Shown piece by piece: positions 1 through 28,441 of a stretch of DNA of 64,000 nt. The position numbers were made by a program, and so were the translations under genes. The notes under the pieces are model-generated. The model made no database searches, was not told the DNA's origin, and worked only from the letters and a program-made list of their open reading frames with translations. The first letter of the stretch is position 1. Every line of letters starts with the position of its first letter. The stretch lies in the NCBI RefSeq assembly GCF_026213295.1, contig NC_079414.1, forward strand, positions 5,885,976-5,949,975, written 5' to 3'. The DNA comes from Gadus chalcogrammus. Taxonomy: Eukaryota > Chordata > Actinopteri > Gadiformes > Gadidae.

Positions 1-1432
1 TACCTGTGTCCCTGTGTCTAAAGCAGCAGTCAGGGATACACACTATGTTCCTGTCTGAGCTTCCTGGACCAGACAGGAAGTTGTGTTGTTTGCAAGTGCG
101 TGGCAGTGTTTAAATGGAGGCTGACCTAGAAACTGAGAGAAACATCTATGGAAGAACAGCTTAAATAATTCACTCACAGCAGCAGCTTTCTCCATGGATG
201 CACACAGGACAAGGCTGTAAATAGAAGCACACAGAGAATTAGGATATGGTGGGGGTTAGAGAAAGGGTTTGGTGATACTGAGTAGGTAATTAAATATGTG
301 TGTGTGTCTGTGTCTGTGTTTGTGTTTCGGAGTGCGAGTGTGTGCCTCCGTGCCTGCATGCACATGTGTGTTTATAATGTTATTTAAATGCAATAATGGC
401 AATAGGACAATGTGTTTATGTTCATGGTTGTTTTATGTATTTATTTATTTATTTACCACGTATACAGAATACAACATGGTCACCTACCTAGACACTGCTA
501 TTCTTGTGATAAAAGTAGTTAATCTAGAAAACAAAAGGACAACATAAGCATCATAATGTTTAATCGTCCAAATCGTGTTTGGAAATGCATGCAGGTAAAC
601 TCAGAACCTTTCATAAAGAGTAGTGCACTATATCCCTCAGAACCTAGCTTATAGAGTATGGCACTATATGCTTCAGAACCTAGCTTATAGAGTGGTGCAT
701 TACATCCCCAGTAGCAGGGCCAAATAATTATGATTGCAGGAGCTAAGTGGGCGCTGGATTGTTTATAGCAGGTGCTTATACATTTTGAAGCAAAATATAA
801 TAACTAATAATACTACAAGAGAATATGAGATTCTATGATCCCGGGATAATAGGCAACATTATTTACAATTAGAACTAGGCGCCTGTTGTTGTGATTTGCA
901 GCGAAGCGGTCAATCACTGCATTGATGTCAAATGCTTGGTCCTTATGGAACTGATCACAGCACACCCAGACTGCTGGTCTCAGGCAGTGTCTCCGCTTCT
1001 GTTCCTCAGCTCTTTAAGCGGCGTGAGCAAGAAAAGCTCCTCTCACACTGATGTGACGGTAGTGTCCCATCAGTGAATATAAATCAACACTTTGCTGCTA
1101 GAGATACGCTCACCATCACTTTCGTATCATAATTACACGTAATATGATTCCATAGGTCGATGACTTCATAAACATATGTATATATATATATGTATATGTA
1201 CATGTCATTTGATTATTATTATACATTTATTTTGCATCATATATATATCATCATATATTTAATCAAACAATGACTGAGGGGTTTGGGAAGGGGGGGCTTA
1301 GAGGGGACTCAGCCTTTTTCAGGGGGAGCTTCAGCTTCAAGAATTACTCATTGGAGAAACCACACAATACAGTACAATCAATGTGCCCATTGTGACTAGT
1401 TCCACGGCTCCTTGACCAGCCATCCCTCCCAG
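1..1432 (+). other. PPP2R2C intron (incomplete)
   Basis: No coding exon seen. There are imperfect ~45-bp duplications near 610-700 (CAGAACCTAGCTTATAGAGT twice) and an AT-rich stretch at 1170-1260. Confidence 0.7.
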
Positions 1433-4400
1433 ACATCGTGGACATTAAGCCGGCCAACATGGAGGAGCTGACGGAGGTGATCACGTCAGCAGAGTTCCAC
1501 CCGCACCACTGCCACATGCTGGTGTACAGCAGCAGTAAGGGCACCCTGCGGCTGTGTGACATGAGGGCCTCGGCCCTCTGCGACCAGCACTCCAAACGTG
1601 AGCCATGTGTACTGTACGAGGAACAGCTGTGTGTTTCTATCATTTGTGATATCTTGTAATCCTGCAACATTAGCTATTTACAGCCACAGTGGCTGTGACT
1701 CTTAATTGTAGTGTCATGGGTTACCTTTACCATTTGAAAACATTGATACCTTTATGATATACCTTCTATTGAATGGGGTCTTTTGTGTGTATGAATAATC
1801 TCTTGCCACCTATTCAAGGTTATTAATTAGCTGAATGTGTTCTTGATGAAGTGTTTGAGGAGCCGGAGGATCCAGGAAGCAGGAGCTTCTTCTCTGAGAT
1901 CATCTCCTCAGTGTCGGACGTCAAGTTCAGCCACAACGGGCGCTACCTGCTGACCAGAGACTACCTGACCGCCAAGGTGTGGGACCTGAACATGGACAAG
2001 GGCCCCGTGGAGACCTACCAGGTCAGCTAATAACACCTACATATACCCTATTATAACCAATAAGTAGCTATTATTCTAGATATCTCCTAACCATTCAGCT
2101 CTAGTTCTAAATATCTCCTAACCAATCAGCTCTAGTTCTAGATACTGTATCTCCTAACCAATCAGCTCTAGGTCTAGATATCTCCTAACCAATCAGCTCT
2201 AGGTCTAGATATCTCCTTATCAATCAGCTCTAGGTCTAGATATCTCCTAACCAATCAGTTCTAGTTATCACCTAACCAATTGCCTCTAGTTCTGGATATC
2301 TCCTTACCAATCAGCTCTAGTCCTAGATATCTCCTAACCAATCAGCTCTAGTTCTAGATATCACCTAAACAATTGGCTCTAGTTCTAGATATCTCCTAAC
2401 CAATCAGCTCTAGTCCTAGATATCTCCCTACCAATCAGCTATAGTTCTAGATGTCTCCTAACCAATCAGCTCTAGTCCTAGATATCTCCTATCCAATCAG
2501 CTCTAGTTCTAGATATCACCTAAAAAATTGGCTCTATTTCTAGATATCTCCTAACCAATCAGCTATAGTTCTAGACATCTCCTAACCAATCAGCTCTCGT
2601 CCTAGATATCTCCTAAAAAATTGGCTCTATTTCTAGATATCTCCTAACCAATCAGCTCTAGTTCTAGATATCTCCCTACCAATCAGCTATAGTTCTAGTT
2701 ATCTCCTAACCAATCAGCTCTAGTTAACAATTATTGTGGACGACAGTGAACCGAGCATAGGTGGTAGTGGTGAGGTTCTTTGCATCCATGAAATCATCGC
2801 GTCTCAAACATCATCTTTCAACCAAATACGCAGTGCTGAAAGACAAACCAGTGGATTTTTCGTGACGGAGAGAAGTTCAATAGTTCAATAGTCACTGTTC
2901 AATAGTCAGGAACAAAGTCATTGCGTAACACATCTTGCTTGGACAACAGTTCTGTGAATTCTCACCGAAATATGTAACAAATAAATAAACACAGAGATTA
3001 GACATAATTGGGAATTTTGAACGAACAGTAAACTAGTAAATAAATTCTGAAAAGAAAATCAAGAAATTAATTACAGTAAATTCACTCGTAAAAAAACATC
3101 TTAAATAGCAGCTTTGGGGCCCTCTTGTGGTTTCCGAGGCCCTATGCAACCGCATTTAGAAGGAAACGGCCACGTTTCTTGAACTCAAGGCCAAACATGT
3201 AAAGCTGACATAGTGGCGTCCAATCACAATACAGCCTTCTAACATAGCGAGAACAATTCAGGTAATAAACATATTACATTTTTACCGTCATGTTATGTAA
3301 GGCGCTTTGGACAAAACCATGTCCTACATTCCTAGATAATTTACATAACCTAGTTTGTCTCTTAATTATGTACTTATGTAATTGTAGCCTGTTGATATTT
3401 GATATTGTTGATATTTATGTTGATATTTATAATGTTGATATTTATTAAAAAAATACTCATTCTTTCTTGTTTCTTGCTGTTTTAGGTCCATGAGTACCTG
3501 AGGAGTAAGCTGTGTTCCCTCTATGAGAATGACTGCATCTTCGACAAGTTTGAGTGTGTGTGGAACAGTTCAGATAGGTAAGAAAGTGATGGTAGGGATT
3601 TAGAGTTTGTATTGTATTCCTGAACCTCAAATATCTCAGTCCAACACTAAGACAACACTAAAATGAATCCTAATCCATCCTGTATGCCTCTAGCCTGGGT
3701 ATACCCATGCAGCCTTGCGCGCGATTTCATTTCGCGCTGCTAGGCACATGGACACATTATAGAATGGACACCGGATTCCAAAATGGCACCCATTCAGTCC
3801 TATGTAAACTGCTCAATGGCGCAGGGCATCATCGAGGAGAGATATGCTTCCGCATCATGGGAGCCTAGCCACGCCCTAGTTCATGACGTACCGGATGCAG
3901 AAATATTCTTGTTTTTTAGCATTGTAGCTCTCAAGAGGTCTGAGCGATCGCAGTCGCATTGTTTACCGACCATGGAAGTATAAGATAACTTTATTATGAA
4001 AGATTTCTCCAAATAACATATAATACCAACAACATACTAAATGTATGTTGGCCTAGAAAACAATGCACTTCAATGTTATTGCTTAAGAAACAGATTCCAT
4101 CCAACTATTTACGAAAAATGCTAGCAATAATTAAAAATAATAATAAAATCCCTTTATCCCTAAAACACTTTAAGTGATAAAAAGTCACCACAGTGCCTAA
4201 AAACCATCAACGTCATTCATGTTAAGTATAAGTAAAAACCTTGGACACGAGAAGTTAACAGAGCCGTGCACTAGGCCCTCTCGAATGCCGGGCCGAAACA
4301 ACATTTGTTTCACTACGACTCCTTTCAGCTGCCCACCCCTCCTTCTCCAGCAAAAAATAATGACATAAAACGGCTAACAAAACGCTTGAGGTGGCGTTTT

Positions 4401-5333
4401 GAAAAGAGAAAACTTTAATTTTTTTAGTACATGGCATAAAGATAATTATGAGCCTTTGATTGATATCCAGTAATTTTTTGCCGAGACACATTCCTTTTCC
4501 CCACTTGTATTGGAGAGAACGGAGATATCTACTTCTGGGCCCCTTGAATCGAGGGACCCGTCCACAGCCCGCTTAAACAGCTGCAATACCAGGCTTGGCC
4601 GCTGAGCACTTTTGGATTGCGGAAGTATGCACTGTTCCCGGGGGCTTGGCTAGGCAGCCTGGAATCCATGGATCAGATTTTCGCCTGAGATAGGGAACCA
4701 ATCACAGAACGGGGAGGGACGGCAAGACGATGACGACGTCTATGCGACACACCCATCGTCTTCTCCCTCATCGAATTTATGTCGGTCTACACACATCATC
4801 TGGCATAATTGATACGATTGGCTTTGAGCTACGTACAGACTCATGTGTTAGACATTCGTAGTGCCCAATAAACGGCTCCGGGCAATCGTAAACCACGCCT
4901 CCTCTCTTCCTCCCCCATCCCCCGCTGTCTCCTTCCACCCTTGTCCTCTCTCTCCTCCCCTTCCTCCCCTGTCTCTGGTCTCTCTCCTCCCCTGCCTCCC
5001 TTTTCTCCGGTGTCTCTCCCCCCTCCGCCCCTCAGTGTGATCATGACCGGGGCTTACAACAGCTTCTTCCGAATGCTGGACCGGGAGACGGGCCGGGGCG
5101 TGACCCTGGAGGCGTGGCGGGAGAGCAGTAAGCCGCGGGCCGTGCTGCGCACGCGGCGCGTCTACACGGGCGGAAAGCGGCGCCGCGGGGACGTAGGCGT
5201 GGACAGCCTGGACTTCACCAAGAAGATCCTCCACATGGCGTGGCACCCGTCTGAGAACATCATCGCCATCGCCGCCACCAACAACCTGTACATCTTTCAG
5301 GACCGCGTCAGCCCCGACGCACACACACAGTGA
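1433..5333 (+). CDS. ppp2r2c: PP2A B55 regulatory subunit, C-terminal four exons (PPP2R2C-like)
   Basis: Four coding exons join in frame: 1433-1597, 1852-2021, 3486-3577 and 5036-5333 (TGA at 5331). They encode the C-terminal WD40 repeats of a B55-type regulatory subunit, which steers the PP2A phosphatase holoenzyme to substrates. Visible family blocks are [71 protein letters not shown] and [15 protein letters not shown]. The last exon has GGKRRR and [11 protein letters not shown], which match the gamma (PPP2R2C) paralogue better than alpha or delta as recalled. The 5' exons lie before the window. All junctions have AG/GT; the acceptor of the 1852 exon has a weak pyrimidine tract. The protein ends in a short divergent tail after FQD. 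The convergent neighbour is WFS1, as in human 4p16. The B55 family is certain; the paralogue is likely. Confidence 0.93.
2075..2726. repeat. 31-bp minisatellite in a PPP2R2C intron
   Basis: About 20 units of ~31 bp built from CTAGTTCTAGATATCTCC followed by TAACCAATCAGCT. Variants (ACAATTGGCT, AAAAATTGGCT, CCTACCAATCAGCTATAG) recur in groups, showing higher-order amplification. It lies in the intron between the exons ending 2021 and starting 3486. Confidence 0.9.
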
Positions 5334-8160
<2,827 letters not shown>

Positions 8161-8189
8161 CTAGAGTAAATTGATTAGCTGTTGCTGAC

Positions 8190-9430
<1,241 letters not shown>

Positions 9431-10201
9431 CGCGAGAGGTTTTGCGCGCGCTGAGGTAATTTGCGCGTGCGAGAGGCTGTTTTGCGCGCGCAGAGATCAT
9501 TTGCGCGCTCGCAGTAAATATCTACGCGTGTGGAATAATATAATACGCCCAAATGCATCTTTTATCACATAAGTGAATTATGGCACTAATGTGTCGCCAT
9601 AGAAAACAGCTGAGAGACAGCAGGTCAACTGGTCGTCAAGACCACAGTGAGAATGCAGAGAATGCAATGTGTAGTTCTAACTGGAGAGAATGTGAAATCC
9701 GCGATACGCTGATCATGTGAGAGAGCTGATATAGTCGCATTTAAAGAAAAACGGGGAAAGATGGTGCGATCCTTTACGTAAAAGGTACTGTTTTATCCAT
9801 TCCAACAAAATGTTATTTGAAATACAGTAAGTTGACAGAAAAACACTTTGCTCCTTGTTCAATATTTGTACAGATGTTGCCTACTGAGTTATTATTTATT
9901 TGCATTATTATAAAACAGTATAAACCATCCACGCCCAGGCCTAGAGCCTAACGTTTTAATCCCTACACCCGGCAGTACAACATTTACAGGGCTGATTATG
10001 CAATATGGACGTTTGAGGCATAGAACAGAAGAAGAGTAATTTTGTATTGCAAATCTCTTAAATAAAATCACATCATGATGTGAACATCATAACAGTTAGG
10101 TTTCATTATAACACAGGAACCAAATAATTTGTGAAGAACTGAGAAATAAATGTTATTTTAACTTATAGTATTTTAACACATTTAAACAAACTGTCAGCTA
10201 A

Positions 10202-10764
10202 AGCCGCTTTTCCACCGCACATGTAGCTCGACTCGAATCAACTCGACTCGACACGACTCGACACAACTCGACACGGTAGCAGCACGGGTCGTTTTCCACC
10301 GCAAATAGTACCTCCTGTACGTGGGCGGGGTCGGCTGCGCGAAAGGGCCGTGACGTATTTTTGTACGCGACGCAAACAACACCTACGCAACCCACACATG
10401 GACAGAACCCACATAACAACAATGGAGGACATCGATAACATTACTATTATTAGCTGGCATGTTGAAGAAGTTGAAGAAGTGGAATATGTTGGCTGCGGAG
10501 CTGCTATGGCTGTTACCAGCATGGTTGCCATGTCGCTCTCGTGACTTCGTCACACTCTCTGGCCAATCAGTGGCCGGCCTTCTGCCGACGTCACCTTTTA
10601 GCATCGGCTCAGCTCGCTTGGAACCTAGAGCGAGGCGGTACTAAAAAAAGCAGCCACTTCAGGTACAAGATACCATGTTTTCGCGGTGGAAACGCCAAAA
10701 ATGCGAGCTGAGTCGAGTCGAGTCAAGTCGAGTCGAGCTGGTACCATGCAGTGGAAAAGCGGCA
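10202..10764. mobile_element. PIF/Harbinger-like MITE, copy 1
   Basis: Terminal inverted repeats GCCGCTTTTCCACCGCA and its imperfect complement at the right end are followed inward by CTCGA-type pentamer repeats. TAA flanks both ends (3-bp duplication). The copy at 30305-30850 is nearly identical along its whole length. The interior keeps a short reading frame beginning MED with an LKKLKK stretch, disrupted in this copy. It is non-autonomous. Confidence 0.78.
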
Positions 10765-11366
10765 TAAAGCTACAGAGGAGCTAATGTCTGGTTCCTCATA
10801 CTGTCTTCTTTCGTACTCTGGACACACCAGGAGCTTCCTGATCAGGCTGGAAAGTATGTTGGCTTCCGACTGCCCCTTGACTGAAACGGGAGACATGGTG
10901 GGGTACCCGGCCTCCTCTGATGGGCCCTCATATTGGGATTACAGGTCGTTGGGTATGGGGATCATATTAAACTCCTCAAAAATTGCGCCAACCTCTACAC
11001 CTCTTTAAAGACGCGCCTCATAAGGAGGGCGGGCGATATGGCCTAGAAACAATATTGCATGTTTTAAGGCTATATTTCAATGCACAATACATATATTTTT
11101 AAATCTCCTCTTAATGCTTGATTTAACCCTTTTGGAAGTGAAATGGCACTACTTATACTCCATGGGGACATTGCAATTCTTACATCTTAACGTATGGCAT
11201 AACATTCTATGAGAAAAATAATGTCTTTGATGATTATTATAACTAAACTTCTATATTTTTTATACTAGAATTGAATAAATGAATACTTTATTTCTGATTG
11301 CAGTTTGTGAAACAATCTTTGGTAGTATTTAAACTATATCTTTATTTTACCAGTAAATCAAAATAA

Positions 11367-11635
11367 AGGTCCCATGACATGCCACCAGGTGTGGTGTGAT
11401 AAGCCGTTACAAGTTACAAATCTGTCCCCTATGGCATCACAGGTGGGGGTGTCCACCCAGATGTGTGACGGATAGATGAGCAACGTTTGCTACAGTCCAT
11501 CGGGTAGGCTGGTAGACTGATCTATCCAGCACACATCTAGGTGGACACGCCTACTACTGATGTCAGAAGGGGCAGATTTCCAAAAAAGCTTGTAACGGCT
11601 AATCACACCACACCTGGTGGCATGCCATGGGACCT
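11367..11635. mobile_element. Small TTAA-flanked palindromic element
   Basis: Starts AGGTCCCATGACATGCC and ends with GGCATGCCATGGGACCT. The left flank reads ATAA and the right TTAA, so the duplication is nearly intact. The first and last ~45 bp are inverted copies (CACCAGGTGTGGTGTGAT block). Same terminal motif as the elements at 21.3 and 49.8 kb. TTAA targets with AGG-type ends suggest Kolobok-like elements, tentatively. Confidence 0.65.
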
Positions 11636-11700
11636 TTAACTGATTCTGTGCCCAAATTTATGCTGAAATGGAATGTTTGAAATGCTTGGGGGAAGCATCT

Positions 11701-12019
11701 ATGAATGAATGTATGTATGTATGTATGTATGTATGTATGTATGTATGTATGTATGTATGTATGTATGTATGTATGTATGTATGTATGTATGTATGTATGT
11801 ATGTATGTATGTATGTATGTATGTATGTATGTATGTATGTATGTATGTATGTATGTATGTATGTATGTATGTATGTATGTATGTATGTATGTATGTATGT
11901 ATGTATGAATGAATGTATGTATGTATGTATGTATGTATGTATGTATGTATGTATGTATGTATGTATGTATGTATGTATGTATGTATGTATGTATGTATGT
12001 ATGTATGTATGTATGTATG

Positions 12020-12049
<30 letters not shown>
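11701..12049. repeat. (ATGT)n microsatellite
   Basis: About 340 bp of ATGT units with two ATGA variants near 11905; it follows directly on the TTAA palindromic element. Confidence 0.95.
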
Positions 12050-12050
<1 letters not shown>

Positions 12051-12970
12051 GTACATTTCCGAATGCCACCAGCAAAGAAAGGTCAGTTCAGTGTACAGAA
12101 TGTGATTGACCACTGGAGAACCTCCAGAAGATAATGTGAGAAGGTATAATTTATGATTCTGGCAAAGCTCTCAAGATGTCTAAGAAAGACATACTGAAAA
12201 GGCGACTGTTCAGACAGGCCCAGCTAGCATCCTCTCTCATCCTGGTGAACAAAACTCTCACCAAAGATAAGACGGTCATCTTCAGGCAATGTGGTTCCAG
12301 CAACACAGAAGGTGACATCAAGGAGCCCTCTGAATGCTCTGAAGAGACCATCCTCAGTTGAGGGGGTTCACCAGACAGGGTCCCAGCCAAGAGGCCATCT
12401 GTACATGTACTGCACTTTTTAATACGTTTTACATCAATAAATTACTATTCATAATTAATATGACAATTGTGCGATTATTATTTATGTTACATACTGTTAT
12501 GGGGCTAAATAAGCAATCAACCCTGCAACTTCTCCATAAATCTTAAGTGACATTAACACAAACCCAGATCAAGATTCATCACCTTAGTAGTACACTCATT
12601 CATTTTAAAATATATTTTTTTTTGCTGTTTTACTGGCTTTACTCTTAATGCCAAACCCTTGTTGCTGTAACAAAGTCAAGTGCTCGAGGCCGAGCTGCCC
12701 TCCATTTGCTTTGTTGTGTAAACAAGGTTTCCGTTTGCAAGGGAAGATTAACTCGCCTTTTGAATCAGAAACAGTTTAGTAATCAATGTGACTCGTTTTT
12801 TGTTTTAATCACGGTTTAGTAATCAATGTGACTCGTTTTTTGTTTTTATCACTGTCTGAGTTCTTGTTATGTCACTTTAGTTAACTTACGTCACTAAGTA
12901 GGCAAAAAGGAAAAATGTATTGGTCTGTAGCTCTTGAGCTATTCTATATACCTCACCTTCTCTCCTTCGG

Positions 12971-12972
<2 letters not shown>

Positions 12973-13003
<31 letters not shown>

Positions 13004-13018
13004 TGTGTGTGTGTGTCT
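12973..13018. repeat. (GT)n microsatellite
   Basis: Short GT tract with one TA interruption in intergenic DNA. Confidence 0.85.
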
Positions 13019-13482
13019 GGGTGAGTGTGGGTGTTTATTCCCATAGCGTGTGTGGATGTTCCCCAAGGCACAGCTGGCATGTGGAAAAGTGGTTGATGTT
13101 TAGGGTCCAAAGGGTCCCACGCCCAAAGGTAACGTGCAGGGGTCTGATTCTCTAATGTGTGTGTTGCATCGTTACGGTGTGGTCTGGGAAGAACTTCAGC
13201 TCACAATATTGCAAGCGGGCCATGGGTAGAGACACCATGAGATGGAGCGTTTGATGATGCTCTGTGAATCCCTTCCTGTAGGGCTAGAGCCTCCCTCACT
13301 TCCATAAAAGACATCCACCTCACTCACAAGTATTCCTCCTAACCCTTATCTCCAGGTCACCTAGCAATGGCATCACTTCTTGTGTGGATACCTCCTCCTA
13401 ATTTATCATTCTAGTGGACTTTAATGTCCACGTGTTTCATGTCCAAGAGACCAGACGTCCCTGTGGGGGGAAAGATGCACAC

Positions 13483-13580
13483 ACACTAGGGGCACATACA
13501 CCCACAAAAACACACACAAACACACGCACACACACACACAAACACATACACACACACCCACAGACAAACAAACACAAATC
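13483..13580. repeat. Imperfect (CA)n tract
   Basis: CA-rich stretch with frequent AAA and CCC interruptions; no gene. Confidence 0.7.
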
Positions 13581-15357
13581 CCAAAAGAAAGAGAAATAGA
13601 TAAGATAGAGAGCAGTAATATCTACAGAAAAGGGTATGTTTTTGCTGCGTGCTTTACAAATGGTGACATGTTTATTCAAAACAAACTAATTGTTTGTCTT
13701 AAAGTTTTAAAATCGCATTCATTTTCGATACTCTTCTTTGAAAATGTTGCCCAATTTAAGAACATACCACCTCCGTCGACTCCCACACTCAATAGTATGG
13801 TTGACAATTTAAATCATTGAAATAGATTCCAAATTCATCTTCATAAATGAAAGAACTATTAATCTGGCTCTCCATTCTTTCCCTTTATAAATATGCTGCC
13901 TTCCATAATCCCTGCACTCAACAACAAAAATTACAATACACACCAGGGTGGGAAATGACCTCTAACACATGAGGGGTCATTCCCTCGGTCATCGCCTGAA
14001 TCTTCATCATGGTTTCTGTAAATTACACTTTACACACGCTCAATGGGAGCTGTGCTGGCTTACATTCTACACATGGCTCTTCTTCATCACATCATCCCGT
14101 TCCTATCAAAATAACCAGGAACAAATTTCTGAGGTTCATTTCTGAGGTTGTTAAGAATATTGTGTTCATACAAGATATTCATGTATAAAATTCAGGAAAT
14201 ATGCGTGGATGTCACGGAAGATTTAATTATAGCCAGAGGCCGTAATCAAGCACATATATGCATGTTATCAACAACTGGGAACGGGGGAATTCCGAACCAA
14301 AATTGAGCTCATTCTCCCCCATGTTTGAAATATGTGTGTCTAGTAAAATATATAATTTTGTTTATTTCATAACCAGGAAACAGCCTCCCGCCATTCTATT
14401 CCGTCAAGTGCATCAGAAGTGCCACAAGCATTAAAACAATGTTACCTTGATATAAACGTATCTAGAAACTTTGAAAAATGTATTTTGGATTCAGAATCGG
14501 TGATATCATATCTATTTTTTATTAAACAACTGCAACATATATATTCCACATACTTGTGGTTGAAACATTGAAGAAACATAGCTACCTGTGGCCATCAGCT
14601 TCCGCCACAAGTAGATTCATTTTCTGTGGGAAACCCTGTAATGTGAACAGTAACGTAATAACGTTACAACAACGTTCATCAAGCTCATTCAGTTTTTGAT
14701 AGTATTATTGTTTTGCCATGGATTTTGGGTTTACATCCACACATCCACGACCACTGTCTTTGAATTAAGTGTCCAAGAAGGTTAAGCCTCTCAGACTCGG
14801 ACAGCAGCATTGGGTTGCCATGGTACTCGATATCGGCAATAAATACCCAGCACAATCAGGCCGGGACCTTCCACGCTCACAGCTAGCACTCAATAATAAG
14901 TACGTATCGAGGACTATATGAACAAGCCATTCACAGCATGCGTTGAGGTAATGAGTACTATCCAATGACAGAACATTAGGGCAGGAAGAAAAAGGCCAGA
15001 CCCCCGTCAGATAGATTTTTCACCGGCAATGGTGGTGAAGTAAACTACTTCCATGTACGTCTAACATGTCTTTTGTCATTGTTTTGATCAATTAACCTTT
15101 TCTAATTAATATGGATGAATGTTTTTAATGAGGCTTCAAAAGAGTGAAAAGATTCAAATCTATAAGACACTGACATCTGCATTTTTCAGATTTGTTGAAC
15201 ATCAAATCTCCAACTTGCCTACTTTTCATTCATAAAAACATATATATATATAGACCAACATATATTAAGACTAAAGGAAAGTTAAGTAAAGCAATAAACA
15301 ATACACTTAAGTAAACACATGTAAAGATGCACTAGCACATGTAAGCTAAAACACGTG

Positions 15358-15609
<252 letters not shown>

Positions 15610-15648
15610 CATCCTTTCTCTCCCTGCTATTTGTATTGGTTGACTCTA

Positions 15649-26590
<10,942 letters not shown>

Positions 26591-27540
26591 TTCTTCAGAG
26601 GCTGAAGAGGAAGAAGAGGATGAGCAGGAGAAGTCACAGTCAGTTTGAAGACAAAATACTGAAGTGGGTTAAGGAGGGAGGAGAGGAGGAAGATGAAGAT
26701 TGTTATGTTTAGAGAGATTAAGGTTAAGAAAAGGCCTCTCCGTAGGGTTTAGGGGATGGAGGAGAAGGGAACTTCCGGAGAGGGCATGACTCCTTAGAGG
26801 TAGAGAGGAGGATTAAATCTCCATCTATCCCAGGTGTTAAAGAGAGATCATTTAAAATGTTTACATGCAGTTTTATTTTCTCATATGGATTCTACATACT
26901 TTTACAGAACAATCATCAGGAGTGCTAATATGTTTCACTCAGAATTGAACATCGATTTTAGGCAATAGAGGCCTAAATATAATTGATTGTTACTGGCAAC
27001 ACTCAAATAAAACACATTCAACTTACCTGATTTTTTACTTTGAAGACTTCTTCAAGGCAAAACCCCATTCCTGTTAAAGTCAGAACTTAAGGGTGATTTC
27101 TTTGCTGGGGTCCATTAGCTCTGTACAGTACACTGAAACCAGAAACTGTTTGGCTGCACCTTTACAGTCTCTAGCCATAGCAGTGGCCCGCCCTCTTAAA
27201 ATAGACTATCCATTCATAGGCAACTCTGAAGCCCTGTCAACAAATCAGCTCATTGGATAGTCCATGAAAGTATGAGGTGGGATTGTGCTTTTATAAAGCA
27301 TCCGCAGCAAGAAAACAAGGTACAGACAAAATTATTTCTTGGCTTATTTTGTTTCTTGATGATGAATGAATTGATCTTGGTTTTTATACTTACAAAAACT
27401 TATTTATGATCTGATTTAACATAGGCCATTTTTGGGTACATTTCCAACTATCTTCTTCGATGAATCCAATAAGGTAAAATAAAAAACTTTTTAAATATCT
27501 ATGCCAGCTTATTGTATTGTATTGTAATCAAATTGTAATT
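26591..27540 (-). promoter_or_regulatory. WFS1 upstream region
   Basis: The region upstream of the first coding exon must hold the promoter or a 5' non-coding exon. No CpG island or clear TATA box is visible; purine-rich DNA lies at 26600-26830. Confidence 0.35.
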
Positions 27541-27830
27541 GAATGTATGTATGTATGTATGTATGTATGTATGTATGTATGTATGTATGTATGTATGTAT
27601 GTATGTATGTATGTATGTATGTATGTATGTATGTATGTATGTATGTATGTATGTATGTATGTATGTATGTATGTATGCATGCATGCATGCATGCATGCAT
27701 GTATGCATGCATGTATGTATGTATGTATGTATGTATGTATGTATGTATGTATGTATGTATGTATGTATGTATGTATGTATGTATGTATGTATGTATGTAT
27801 GTACGTATGTATGTATGTATGTATGTGTCA
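27541..27830. repeat. (ATGT)n/(ATGC)n microsatellite
   Basis: ATGT units with an ATGC block near 27676-27712, possibly starting from the same motif as the 11.7 kb tract. Confidence 0.94.
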
Positions 27831-27944
27831 GTAGTAGCCTACATCAAACCGGTCGCATGCGGAGATGAGTTGTCCTACCTAACTTCAATGTCTAGGGGGC
27901 GATAATGAACCGAAACTCTGAGATTCTGCAAGAGAATGTCTAAT

Positions 27945-28441
27945 AAAGGGTTTTTCAACCTTGGGGTCCCGACCCCATGTGGGGTCGCCTGGAATTGAAA
28001 TAGGGTCGCCTGAAATGTCTAGTAATTGATTTAAAAAATAAATGAATATTGATTAAAAAGCCAAACAAACTCAAAAGACACTTTGAGACACCACCCAAAG
28101 AGCATGTTAATATTGCAAGCTGCCATCGATATGGTGAAAACGATGTGCGGGTTGGAAGAAGCTAAAAAAATAACTAAATTGCGCCCATTGCAGACATAAT
28201 GCACCAGGTCGTAACCATAGTGAATTACATCAAGCCAAATCCTCTGCGCGCATGTCTGTTTGCAACACTGTGTGCCGACAAGGGCTCTGAATATGAAAAC
28301 GTACTATTTCACACAGAGGCACGGTGGTTGTCGAGAGGTTACCAGCAGAAAATGTGCCTCCTTGCATATTTACCGGACATCTTTGGAAAATTGTCAATTT
28401 GGGCACTTATCCTGGCTACTCTGTATTTGTTCACAGTATAA
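27945..28441 (+). mobile_element. hAT transposon fragment (Charlie/ZBED-like)
   Basis: At 27947 the sequence enters a terminal-repeat-like stretch (ctcaaccttggggtc type, here with small changes) typical of fish hAT elements. It is followed at 28199-28440 by VVTIVNYIKPNPLRACLFAT, YENVLFHTEARWLSRG and LLAYLPDIFGKLS. HTEVRWLSRG-type blocks belong to the hAT transposase core of ZBED5/FAM200-type proteins. About 80 codons remain; a stop follows and no 3' TIR was found. It is a dead fragment. Confidence 0.65.

Larger units (their letters stand above)
12050..15357. other. Intergenic DNA before the WFS1 3' end
   Basis: A 61-codon open stretch at 12176-12361 (MSKKDILKRRLFRQAQLASS) is not recognised. 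A ~37-bp duplication (GTTTAGTAATCAATGTGACT) occurs at 12772-12850. The rest is AT-rich without signals. Confidence 0.5.

Noticed and set aside
11599..12113. Long open frames of repeating Cys-Met-Tyr-Val or Thr-Tyr-Ile-His
   Set aside because: They are translations of the (ATGT)n microsatellite in all frames; no start context, splice sites or flanking coding sequence.
12176..12361. 61-codon open stretch starting MSKKDILKRRLFRQ
   Set aside because: Coding-like in feel, but no recognised family, splice context or neighbours; kept only as a remark under intergenic DNA.
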